Part shown: positions 25,526 to 32,945 of the stretch, in pieces
How the letters are laid out: the number at the start of each line of letters is the position of its first letter
Numbering within the stretch: the first letter of the stretch is position 1
Assembly (NCBI GenBank): GCA_945861865.1
Contig: CAMAWN010000044.1
Span: forward strand, 1-34,276
Source of the DNA: Candidatus Kuenenia stuttgartensis
GTDB lineage: Bacteria; Planctomycetota; Planctomycetia; Planctomycetales; Planctomycetaceae
DNA: 34,276 nucleotides
Direction of reading: 5' to 3'
Made by a program: the position numbers and the translations under genes
Notes under the pieces: generated by a model
The model's input: only the letters and a program-made list of their open reading frames with translations
What the model was told of the DNA's origin: nothing
The model's database searches: none

Positions 25526-26185
25526 TCATTCTTCGTAGGACGACTTCAATTGAACGTTTCGTCGCTGCAAGCGAGCCAGCACTCCGCGCATGCGGCTGAG
25601 TTCGTCTTGCAATCGTTTCTTCTGTTCGAGGGACTGGAATTGATCGACTTCCAGTTCCTCCAAGTGATTCCGCAGACGAGCAACGTCTTCGCGACGCAGC
25701 TCTCCTTCTTTCCAAACCGTCAACGCCTCTTGAGCGATCTTGTCACCTTCGACGGACAACTCCTGAATCGTTTTGACCTGTGCCAAGAAGATCTTCTGCA
25801 ACTCCTGCTCACGAGCTTCCATCGCCTTGAGGTCGATCTTCTGCTGAGCCGTAATTTCGTCTTGCCGTTTCTTGAGTTGTTCCGGCAGAGGTTCCAGAGT
25901 CTGAATTTTTTCGTTGAGTTGCGTGGCCTCATGGTTGTACGCGGCCACGATCACGTCCGGCAACAGTTTCGAGTTCGCCTTGATCGACTCTTGGTTGATC
26001 TTGTCCTTGAGCGTGTAGGTCGTCTCCTTCTCGTTGACGTTCTTTTCGATGGTGTACTTTTCCAAGGCAGCCGCTTCGCCCGCCCAGTTCGTGCCGGCGA
26101 TCCGGGCGGCGAACGAGAAGCCGAGAAATGCGATGCTCAGAAACGTGGTCAGGACCACGAACACCTTGCCGATATTGTTTTTCAT
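25526..26185 (-). CDS. Membrane-anchored coiled-coil protein
   Basis: 219 residues from ATG 26185, with AAGGG eight bases upstream on the minus strand. Residues 5-27 are a membrane or signal-anchor helix (IGKVFVVLTTFLSIAFLGFSFAARI). Residues about 45-215 are almost wholly coiled coil (NEKIQTLEPLPEQLKKRQDEI, KAMEAREQELQKIFLAQVKTI, LEELEVDQFQSLEQKKRLQDEL). It is the first gene of an operon with the next coiled-coil protein and a 48-residue membrane protein. The similar anchor-plus-coiled-coil layout of the first two suggests a hetero-oligomer in the cell envelope. No homologous family of known function is recognised. Confidence 0.82.
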   Translation of the reverse strand: MKNNIGKVFVVLTTFLSIAFLGFSFAARIAGTNWAGEAAALEKYTIEKNVNEKETTYTLKDKINQESIKANSKLLPDVIVAAYNHEATQLNEKIQTLEPLPEQLKKRQDEITAQQKIDLKAMEAREQELQKIFLAQVKTIQELSVEGDKIAQEALTVWKEGELRREDVARLRNHLEELEVDQFQSLEQKKRLQDELSRMRGVLARLQRRNVQLKSSYEE

Positions 26186-26280
26186 CGTGACGCCCTTCGT
26201 GGCAGCATCCTTGCGTCGCCGCGTCCGACGAACGAAACGTCTCGTCGAGAAACCGCAGCGACTGCCACCAATTCGGGGCG

Positions 26281-26310
26281 AGTATACGAGTGCTCAAAAA
26301 ACCGTGTCAA
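26281..26310 (-). promoter_or_regulatory. Near-consensus sigma70 promoter of the coiled-coil operon
   Basis: On the minus strand TTGACA (plus 26305-26310) is followed after 18 bases by TATACT (plus 26281-26286). This is 6/6 for -35 and 5/6 for -10. Transcription from about 26274 gives a leader of about 90 nt to the ATG at 26185. The gap 26186-26554 otherwise holds only the start region of the divergent beta-helix gene. Confidence 0.8.
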
Positions 26311-26554
26311 ACTGACTTTGCCGATCGTGCCGGAAACGGGCCAACTTGCCGAAAACGGCTTCTCTGAACATCGAACCGAGCCACCCGGCAACCGCAGACT
26401 CCGCAGAGCGAATCCAGGCGGAGTCCAACGGTGACTGCCGCCGCGCACGATCCTGTCTCGCGTGCGACTCGTACCGGTCCTGTGGACGCTGCGAGTTGAA
26501 CCAGTCGAAACGGCCGATAGAGTGCCCTCCTTCCACCACGAAAGGGAATTCCCA

Positions 26555-27970
26555 ATGAACACCGTTCGCGATTACGGAGCGACTGGCGACGGCCAAACGG
26601 ACGACACCGCCGCCATTCAGCACGCCTTGGCCGACGGCGAAGGGCTAATCGAATTCCCGCGAGGCGATTACCGAATCACGAAGCCGGTGGTCGTCGATCT
26701 CGCCAAGTTCAACCGGACGGCGATCCGCGGCAGCGGCGGCACGGCCAAGATCATCATGGCCGGCAAGGGGCCGGCTTTCTTCTTCGCCGGCTCGCACGAT
26801 AAGAGCGCTGATCCCAACGGCTTCAAGCCGGAGATCTGGCAGCGCGAGCGGATGCCGCTGCTCAGCGACATCGAAATCACCGGCGAGCATCCCGAAGCGG
26901 ACGGGATTCGGCTGGAAGGGGTCATGCAGCCGACGCTGACTGGCGTCTTGATCCGCAAGGTGCGGAACGCGATTCACGTCACGCGACGGTCGCGGAACGT
27001 GCTCATCAGTCATTGCCACATTTATCAGAACACCGGCATCGGGGTGTTCCTCGACCACTGCAATCTGCACCAGACGATCATCACCGGCAGCCACATCAGC
27101 TATTGCCGACTGGGCGGCATCCGCATTCAAGGGGGCGAGATTCGGAACTTCCAAGTCACCGGCAACGACATCGAATACAACAACAACCGCGCGATCGGCG
27201 TCCCCGATGCCGACGCCGAGCCGACCGCCGAGATTTACATCGACGTCGAAGACGGCACCGTCCGCGAAGGGACGATTTGCAGCAACACGATCCAAGCGAC
27301 GTACAGCCCCAACGGCGCGAACATCCGCTTCATCGGCAGCGGCTCGAAAGGAAATCACCGAGCCGGCATGTGGACCATCGCGGGCAACTTGATCGGCAGC
27401 CAAGCGACGAACATTCATCTGACGTCGGCGTTGGGCTTCGCGATCTCCGGCAACTACATCTACAGCGGGCACGAGCGGAACATCGTCATCGAAGGCTCGC
27501 GCAGCATCGCCATCGGAGCCAACACGCTCGGCCACAATCCCGACTACGGCGACAAGGAACTCTCGACCGGCATTCGCTTCGTTGATTGCGAAGACTGCAC
27601 GGTGACGGGCCTGATCATTCAAGACGCACTGGCCGGACAGAACACGGTCACAGGAGCGGTCGCGAACAAAAAAGACGGACTGATCGAACTCGTTCGCTGC
27701 CGCCGGATGAACCTGACCGGCTGCCAAGTTTTGGAAGGGACGCCCAACGGCCTTGTGCTGGAGGATTGCACGGACACGCTGATCTCCGGCTGTACCGTGC
27801 TCGATCGTCGCAGTCCCCGATTGATGGAACACGCGATCGTCTGGCGAGATTCCGCGAAGTCCACCACCGGAAATTTGATTCACGGTTGCCGCATCGGCAC
27901 TGGCAGTCGCGGCAATCTGAACGGCACGAACCGCGCCGGAATTCGCGTCTCCGAGAACGTGCTGGACTGA
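26555..27970 (+). CDS. Right-handed parallel beta-helix protein (pectate-lyase superfamily)
   Basis: 471 residues from ATG 26555, with AAAGGGAA at 26541-26548. The start MNTVRDYGATGDGQTDDTAAIQHAL is the pectate_lyase_3 cap. Then come many PbH1-like rungs, such as PTLTGVLIRKVRNAIHVTRRS, NVLISHCHIYQNTGIGVFLD, and FQVTGNDIEYNNNRAIGV. There is no signal peptide, so it may stay in the cytoplasm or use another export route. Relatives include polysaccharide lyases, epimerases and phage tailspike-like proteins; catalytic residues cannot be assigned here. It is 13 bp upstream of the deacylase gene and likely co-transcribed. The plus-strand frame is clearly coding; the long minus-strand frame over it is a shadow. 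Confidence 0.88.
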   Translation: MNTVRDYGATGDGQTDDTAAIQHALADGEGLIEFPRGDYRITKPVVVDLAKFNRTAIRGSGGTAKIIMAGKGPAFFFAGSHDKSADPNGFKPEIWQRERMPLLSDIEITGEHPEADGIRLEGVMQPTLTGVLIRKVRNAIHVTRRSRNVLISHCHIYQNTGIGVFLDHCNLHQTIITGSHISYCRLGGIRIQGGEIRNFQVTGNDIEYNNNRAIGVPDADAEPTAEIYIDVEDGTVREGTICSNTIQATYSPNGANIRFIGSGSKGNHRAGMWTIAGNLIGSQATNIHLTSALGFAISGNYIYSGHERNIVIEGSRSIAIGANTLGHNPDYGDKELSTGIRFVDCEDCTVTGLIIQDALAGQNTVTGAVANKKDGLIELVRCRRMNLTGCQVLEGTPNGLVLEDCTDTLISGCTVLDRRSPRLMEHAIVWRDSAKSTTGNLIHGCRIGTGSRGNLNGTNRAGIRVSENVLD

Positions 27971-27983
27971 AGGAGTCTTCATC

Positions 27984-28460
27984 GTGCCCGATGGATTAGA
28001 AGTCCTGCCCGCGATTCGCCGCCTGTTGACCGAGGCCGGCGTCACGTTTCGTGAAGTGCATCACGAGCCAACTCACACCTCGGAAGAGTCGGCAAAGGCT
28101 CGCGGCGAAGAACTGCGGATCGGCGGCAAGGCGCTGCTGATGAAAGGGGACGATGTCTTCCGGCTGTTCGTGTTGCCGGCGGATCGCAAGCTCGATTCGG
28201 GCGCGATCCGGCGCGAGTTCGGTTGGAAGAAGCTGCGTTTCGCGACTCCGGAAGAATTGCACGAGCGAACCGGCCTCGTCCCCGGCAGCGTGCCGCCGTT
28301 CGGACCACCGATCCTATCGTTCGAGTTGTGTCTCGATCAGGCGGCGACGCAAAATCCGCGCATCGCCTTCAACGCCGGTTCGCTGACCGATTCGATCATT
28401 CTTGCGATGAGCGATTACCTCACCATCGCGAAGCCGAGTCGCGTGTTCGCGTTCTCGTAG
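27984..28460 (+). CDS. YbaK/ProX-type aminoacyl-tRNA deacylase
   Basis: 158 residues from GTG 27984, with AAGGAG at 27970-27975 as a good ribosome site. The YbaK/ProRS-INS editing fold is shown by FREVHHEPTHTSEESAKARG, then GGKALLMKGDDVFRLFVLPADRKLD, and PGSVPPFGPPILSFELCLDQ. The GSVxPFG loop and the GGKAL lysine are the family's active-site marks. It hydrolyses mischarged tRNA (for example Ala- or Cys-tRNA(Pro)) in trans. It probably shares a transcript with the beta-helix gene, without an obvious functional link. It is convergent with the lipoprotein gene, 30 bp between the stops. Confidence 0.88.
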   Translation: MPDGLEVLPAIRRLLTEAGVTFREVHHEPTHTSEESAKARGEELRIGGKALLMKGDDVFRLFVLPADRKLDSGAIRREFGWKKLRFATPEELHERTGLVPGSVPPFGPPILSFELCLDQAATQNPRIAFNAGSLTDSIILAMSDYLTIAKPSRVFAFS

Positions 28461-28490
28461 ACTCGACTGGGACGTCTGACTCTCGGAAAA

Positions 28491-29378
28491 CTATCGGCAC
28501 TGCGGGCTGTACGGCCATTGCTCGACTTGTTGCTGCGGAGCGGCCGTCGCCGTATTCCACGTTGAGGCTGAGTTGTTCCAGGCAGGCATGTTTTGGGACT
28601 GCGGCTGAGACGCGCATGGTTGATACGTTGGTGTGACAAAGGTTTCCAATGCCATTAATGGCTTTTTGGGAGGAGATGAAGCGTACGAGTTGTTCCAAGC
28701 GGGAACGGCCTGAGGCGGTGGAGCGTCCATCGGCGTGGATGGCGAGAACGACATCTGCATCGACGGGCTGGGTGCCCCCGAAGTAATCATCGGTCCGGCA
28801 GAGCCCGGCATCGGTGGCGACATGACCGGAGCCTGCTGCGGCTGGTACATGACCTGCTGTAGAGCTGACTGTTGCCGCATCTGTTCTTGCAGCAGTGCGA
28901 GCCGAGCTTCCAATTCCAACCGCTGCTGCGTTTGTTTGGCGGAATCTTCGGTGAGCTTCGATTCGAGAGCCGCTTTTTCGCGTTTCGTCTTCTCCAAGTC
29001 CGCCATCAGTTGTTTGACGGAATTGTCCTGGACGGCAGCCTTCGTAGCTGAAGTTGGGCTTCGCCGAGTGGTCTGAGTCGTACGACTGGAAGACTTCGTG
29101 CGGTTGGCCTGGCTGGTTGATCGGCTTCCAAACCCGCTTCGTGACCGTGACGACGACTCGTAGGGGGTACGTTCCTTCTGTGCCGGCTGCGGCGGGGCCG
29201 TCAGATTCTGTCCATCTTTTGGTGGCGGCGGCACGGTTGGCTGGGGATCTGATTCGACCACCGGTTGGTCGTCGAATTGAGCCGGGGCGCTCGTGTCGCA
29301 GTCTCGCATGCACCAGCGTGGTCCGCTGTGACATCCCACCAAACTCAACGCCAACACGCTCCAAGCGATCATCCGCAT
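28491..29378 (-). CDS. Coiled-coil, Pro/Gln-rich lipoprotein
   Basis: 295 residues from ATG 29378, with GGAGG a few bases upstream on the minus strand. Residues 1-16 are a lipoprotein signal with lipobox LVGC (Cys16). A proline-rich and then Ser/Arg/Thr-rich segment follows (PQPTVPPPPKDGQNL, SRSRSGFGSRSTSQANRTKSS). A coiled coil lies at about 115-165 (QLMADLEKTKREKAALESKLTED, RLELEARLALLQEQMRQQ). The tail to 295 is rich in Pro, Gln, Met, Ser and Asn with repeats such as PAWNNSYASS and PAWNNSASTW. It is likely a disordered envelope lipoprotein; function unknown. Confidence 0.8.
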   Translation of the reverse strand: MRMIAWSVLALSLVGCHSGPRWCMRDCDTSAPAQFDDQPVVESDPQPTVPPPPKDGQNLTAPPQPAQKERTPYESSSRSRSGFGSRSTSQANRTKSSSRTTQTTRRSPTSATKAAVQDNSVKQLMADLEKTKREKAALESKLTEDSAKQTQQRLELEARLALLQEQMRQQSALQQVMYQPQQAPVMSPPMPGSAGPMITSGAPSPSMQMSFSPSTPMDAPPPQAVPAWNNSYASSPPKKPLMALETFVTPTYQPCASQPQSQNMPAWNNSASTWNTATAAPQQQVEQWPYSPQCR

Positions 29379-30143
29379 GGCAGATCCTCCGAGAAGCCTC
29401 AGCGCGGACCCGATGCCCGACACCCTAAGGCTTATCGGACCATATCGGGTGGAGCGATCCGCACGTTGAGCCTCGTCGGCAACATCGGCTTTGCGGACAT
29501 GAGCTGCGAGATCGCCACACTGAAATCTTTCGCAGACTGCGAACTTTGACAGTGGTCTGCGGCAGAGCGGCAGAATCGACGCGAAACGCAATCAGACACT
29601 CCTCAAACGCACGAAGCCGAGCGGCCTCTCCAGACCGCTCGGCTTCGTTGTTGATTCGGTTTCGCCGGACCAGCCGCCTCTCTCCAAGCGGCCGTCCTGT
29701 GACCTCACCGTTCCCTCTCGCCTTGCGGCGGTTCCTCAGAATCTCCGACCTCTCTCGCAGTCGGGCAGCCCAGAGTGATTGTCTGGCTACGGTCGCCGAG
29801 TGGCGGCGACGCTGAAAACAGAATGCACCCGGCGTGCCAGTCCGCATTGCGAAAGCTCGTCAAAACTTGAACGGCTCGATTAACTTGCGGATCAGTCACG
29901 GCTTAAGCTGATCCTCGTTGACCAGCAAATGATCGCAGTCATTTCCCAAGGCGGATTCGGTTTGAAAGAACGACAAGCCGGCCGGTCGTCAATTTGCAAT
30001 TCTTACTCAGGCTGCGGTGGTCGCGGGGCGGCTGGTAACGCTCGCTTTCTTTTTCGGGAGGCCCGTCCCCATAATGATGCCGTAGTCCGCAGCTTTGGTT
30101 TCGTCAGCTTCTCTGACCGGCGATTGCTCTCTTAGGAGGCATC
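29379..30143. other. 765-bp gene-free stretch with stem-loops
   Basis: No frame here has a protein-like composition, and the frames present are arginine-rich shadows. Three stem-loops are seen: 29611-29648 (14 bp), 29667-29697 and 29792-29810. A CATAAT at 30071-30076 may be a -10 for the gene starting at 30144, but no good -35 pairs with it. Confidence 0.5.
29611..29648. terminator. Perfect 14-bp hairpin in a gene-free region
   Basis: ACGAAGCCGAGCGG (29611-29624) and CCGCTCGGCTTCGT (29635-29648) pair perfectly around a 10-nt loop. Only a weak T-rich run (TGTTGATT) follows on the plus strand. No gene ends directly beside it, so it may end an unseen RNA or be a dispersed repeat. Confidence 0.5.
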
Positions 30144-30488
30144 ATGGGTGAGATTCGGGGACGGTTACTTATTGGCGGGATGGTGCTCAGGAATCTGGAG
30201 GCGAGCCTCGATCATGGGGCGCTCGATTCAGAGTCCGGGTGGATGGGGTCGTTGTTGATCGACCCGCCTCAGCAGGAATGCCTGCAACTCGGTCGGCCTT
30301 ACCGTCTGGAATTAGACGACGAGCGCGCCGGCCAGATCGAAGTCACGCACATCGAAGGCGTGCCCGGCCAACGCCGATTGCGGGCACGGATACGGGGATG
30401 CTCCCCGTTGAAGTGGTCTCCGTATGCTCACGAGCATCACCACGACTCAGCCATCACGCTGATCCCGGTCACCTCGGGAGACGCCTGA
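30144..30488 (+). CDS. Small hypothetical protein
   Basis: 114 residues from ATG 30144, with a perfect AGGAGG at 30134-30139. The protein is soluble and looks mainly beta (GRLLIGGMVLRNLEASLD, GWMGSLLIDPPQQE, then LQLGRPYRLELDDERAGQIEVTHIEG). It ends in a His-rich piece (YAHEHHHDSAITLIPVTSGDA). No known domain is recognised; the pattern could be a small beta-barrel like those in phage or structural accessory proteins, but that is a guess. It is convergent with the small helix-turn-helix gene, 31 bp apart. The strong ribosome site makes it a likely real gene. Confidence 0.78.
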   Translation: MGEIRGRLLIGGMVLRNLEASLDHGALDSESGWMGSLLIDPPQQECLQLGRPYRLELDDERAGQIEVTHIEGVPGQRRLRARIRGCSPLKWSPYAHEHHHDSAITLIPVTSGDA

Positions 30489-30519
30489 AAGCGGCGGGAG
30501 GCACAGCATGGCTCGAATC

Positions 30520-30768
30520 CTAAAACCCGTCGCGAAGCCCAAAGCGGTGATACCGGATCACGCGCGGTGCCATCGAGTGTCCCCAACTGATGTCCTCGAT
30601 CGTCACGCCAAACGCTGCGGCCAATCGCTGACGCTCGTCGGGGCTGGGAGTCCAGCGGCCCACCACGATCGCTTCGATTCGGTCGCACTCCAACTTGGAT
30701 CGCTCGGCGATTTCTTCAATCGACAGACCGGTTTCCTCAAACAGCAAATCAATGGTGCGGATCGGCAA
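30520..30768 (-). CDS. Small Xre-type helix-turn-helix protein
   Basis: 82 residues from a TTG at 30768, chosen because GAGGAGG lies five bases upstream on the minus strand and there is no nearby ATG. A single HTH of the Xre/Cro kind covers residues about 5-62 (LLFEETGLSIEEIAERSKLECDRIEAIVVGRW, then ERQRLAAAFGVTIEDISWG). The tail MAPRVIRYHRFGLRDGF is short and basic. It may regulate neighbours such as the redox operon starting at 30903 or the convergent small gene, but no operator was seen. No toxin partner is evident. Confidence 0.8.
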   Translation of the reverse strand: MPIRTIDLLFEETGLSIEEIAERSKLECDRIEAIVVGRWTPSPDERQRLAAAFGVTIEDISWGHSMAPRVIRYHRFGLRDGF

Positions 30769-30902
30769 GATGACCTCCTCAAGGGGCGTCCCGACTCATA
30801 GCGTCGCGATTATTCAACCTTGTTCCGTGAAGTGGCAAGTCTGCCGCCTCGATTCTGATCTCTCTCGAATTCATTCGTTTCCATCAACTCGGAGTACTTC
30901 CC

Positions 30903-32885
30903 ATGACCACGATGATGACCGAACGGGTCGCTCGTCAGCCCAGTGACGACGACGCCGAACCGAAATTTGAATATCCCGGCCTACCGACCACCTGCGACGG
31001 CGCGGAAGCAGTCGTGTGGGTGGAATCTCGCATCAGCCAAGGTTCGGGAGCGTTTCCGATCACCAGTTCTACCACGATGGGCGGCGGCTTCAACGCGGCC
31101 ATGATGAACGGCGTCCCCAACCTCTGGGGCGACCAATTGGTTTTCGTCGAACCGGAAAGCGAGCACTCGGCCGCGACGTTCTGCGAAGGATTTGCATTGG
31201 CCGGCGGGCGAGTGACGAACTTCACATCGGGGCAAGGTCTGATCCTCATGAAGGAGGTGCTCTACACGATCTCCGGCAAGCGACTGGGGATGGTCTTCAA
31301 CATTGGCTCGCGAGCGTTGACCAGCCAGGGTCTCAATGTCCATGCCGGGCACGACGATGTGTGCGGCGTCGCCGATTGCGGTTGGGGGATGGTGTTCGCC
31401 CGCAACGCGCAGGAGGCGGGCGACCTGTGCTTGATCTCGCGCCGCGCGGCCGAAGCGTCCAAGACGCCCTTCTTCAATGTTCAAGACGGTTTCCTCACGA
31501 CGCACACCGTCGAGAGCGTGCGGCTGATCGAACCGGAATTCATGAAAGAGTTTGTCGGCAAGCCCGAAACGAAGCTGATGAATTACATGGACCCGGCCAA
31601 TCCGGTCATGTCGGGAGTCGTGCAGAATCAAGATTCGTACATGAAGGGCAAGATCGCTCAGCGTTGGTACTACGAGCAGTGCGAACCCGCGCTCCGCGAT
31701 GCCTTTGAAGAGTTCTACCTCAAGACCGGCCGGCGCTACGACTTCGTCATGCCGTACCGCTGCGACGACGCCGAGTACATCATCGTCGGCATGGGCTCGT
31801 ACATGGAGACGGCTCAGGCGACGGTCGATTACCTGCGCGAGAAGCGCGGCATGGCGGTCGGCTGCTTGAACATCGTCTGCTTCCGGCCGTTCCCGTCGCA
31901 AGCGATCATCGACGCGCTCAAAGACTGCAAGGCGTTCACGGTTATCGAACGCATGGACGATCCGCTCTCGACGACCGGCAACCATTTGACTCGCGAGATC
32001 AAGGCCGCGTTCTGCGACGGGATCACCGGCCAGAACGGCATCGAAAAGATCAGCCGCATCCCGAGCATCTTCCACGGAGCGGCGGGACTCGGCAGCCGCG
32101 ACGTGCGCCCCGGCGACTTGATCGCCGTCTACGACAACATGGTCGAGAACGGCCCAGATTTCTTCACCGTCGGAATCAAACATCCGCTCAACTTGACCAT
32201 CAAAGAAGACCCAGACTTGCGGCCGCGCGGCGGCTTCTCAATGCGCGGCCACTCGGTCGGCGGCTTCGGTTCGGTGACGACCAACAAGGTCATCGCGACC
32301 ATCGGCGGGCAGGTCTTCGGCAAGGACGTGCAGGCGTATCCCAAGTACGGCTCCGAGAAGAAGGGACTGCCGACGACGTACTACCTGACGATCGCCGACT
32401 CGCACATTTACACGCACAGCGAACTCGAGCATGTCGATCTGGTGGTGCTCAACGACACCAACGCTCTGTTCAGCGGCGATCCGTTGACCGGCATCATGAC
32501 CGGCGGAGCGATCTTCATGCAGAGTCCGTACACGACTCCTGCCGAGGTCTGGCATCGCATCCCGGAACACCAAAAGAAGACGATTCGCGACAAGCATCTG
32601 CGGATCTTCTTCATCGACATGGTCAAGATCGCCCGTACCGTCGCTTCGGAAGCGGACCTTGAAATGCGTATGCAAGGCATCGTGCTGCTGGGTGGATTCT
32701 TGAAGCTCACGCCGTACTCGAAAGAGAGCGGCATGACCGACGCTGAAGTTTACGGCGGCGTCGAGAAGGCCCTCCGAAAATACTTCGGCAAGCGCGGCGA
32801 CCAGGTCGTCCAAGACAACCTCAACTGCGTCCGACAAGGCTACAGCGACATGCAGGAAATCCCCGCTGAGATCATCAACGCCTAA
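30903..32885 (+). CDS. Pyruvate/2-oxoacid:ferredoxin oxidoreductase, alpha-gamma subunit
   Basis: 660 residues from ATG 30903 (GGAG about ten bases upstream; ATGs at residues 4 and 5 are alternatives). It covers domains I, II and III of the NifJ chain. Domain I (about 40-255) has ITSSTTMGGGFNAA, then SGQGLILMKEVLYTISGKRL and FNVQDGFLTTHTVE. Domain II (about 280-400) has YIIVGMGSYMETAQATVDYLREK and CFRPFPSQAI. Domain III or gamma (about 450-640) has RGHSVGGFGSVTTNKVIATIGG and LVVLNDTNALFSGD. With the next gene it forms an enzyme that oxidises pyruvate or another 2-oxoacid with CoA and reduces ferredoxin, in the cytoplasm. The single-chain order is kept but the chain is cut after domain III. 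Confidence 0.92.
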   Translation: MTTMMTERVARQPSDDDAEPKFEYPGLPTTCDGAEAVVWVESRISQGSGAFPITSSTTMGGGFNAAMMNGVPNLWGDQLVFVEPESEHSAATFCEGFALAGGRVTNFTSGQGLILMKEVLYTISGKRLGMVFNIGSRALTSQGLNVHAGHDDVCGVADCGWGMVFARNAQEAGDLCLISRRAAEASKTPFFNVQDGFLTTHTVESVRLIEPEFMKEFVGKPETKLMNYMDPANPVMSGVVQNQDSYMKGKIAQRWYYEQCEPALRDAFEEFYLKTGRRYDFVMPYRCDDAEYIIVGMGSYMETAQATVDYLREKRGMAVGCLNIVCFRPFPSQAIIDALKDCKAFTVIERMDDPLSTTGNHLTREIKAAFCDGITGQNGIEKISRIPSIFHGAAGLGSRDVRPGDLIAVYDNMVENGPDFFTVGIKHPLNLTIKEDPDLRPRGGFSMRGHSVGGFGSVTTNKVIATIGGQVFGKDVQAYPKYGSEKKGLPTTYYLTIADSHIYTHSELEHVDLVVLNDTNALFSGDPLTGIMTGGAIFMQSPYTTPAEVWHRIPEHQKKTIRDKHLRIFFIDMVKIARTVASEADLEMRMQGIVLLGGFLKLTPYSKESGMTDAEVYGGVEKALRKYFGKRGDQVVQDNLNCVRQGYSDMQEIPAEIINA

Positions 32886-32945
32886 CTCCGAATCTCAAAT
32901 TTGAAATCTCGAATTCCCGATCGCAAACAAAAAGGACTCACCATC

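Noticed and set aside
26645..28045. 466-codon minus-strand frame over the beta-helix gene
   Set aside because: Val/Ala/Asp-rich shadow of a high-GC gene; the plus strand has the pectate-lyase cap and a ribosome site.
29425..29847. Minus-strand frame of 140 codons in the gene-free stretch
   Set aside because: Very Arg/Ser-rich, spans a perfect 14-bp hairpin and has no credible ribosome site.
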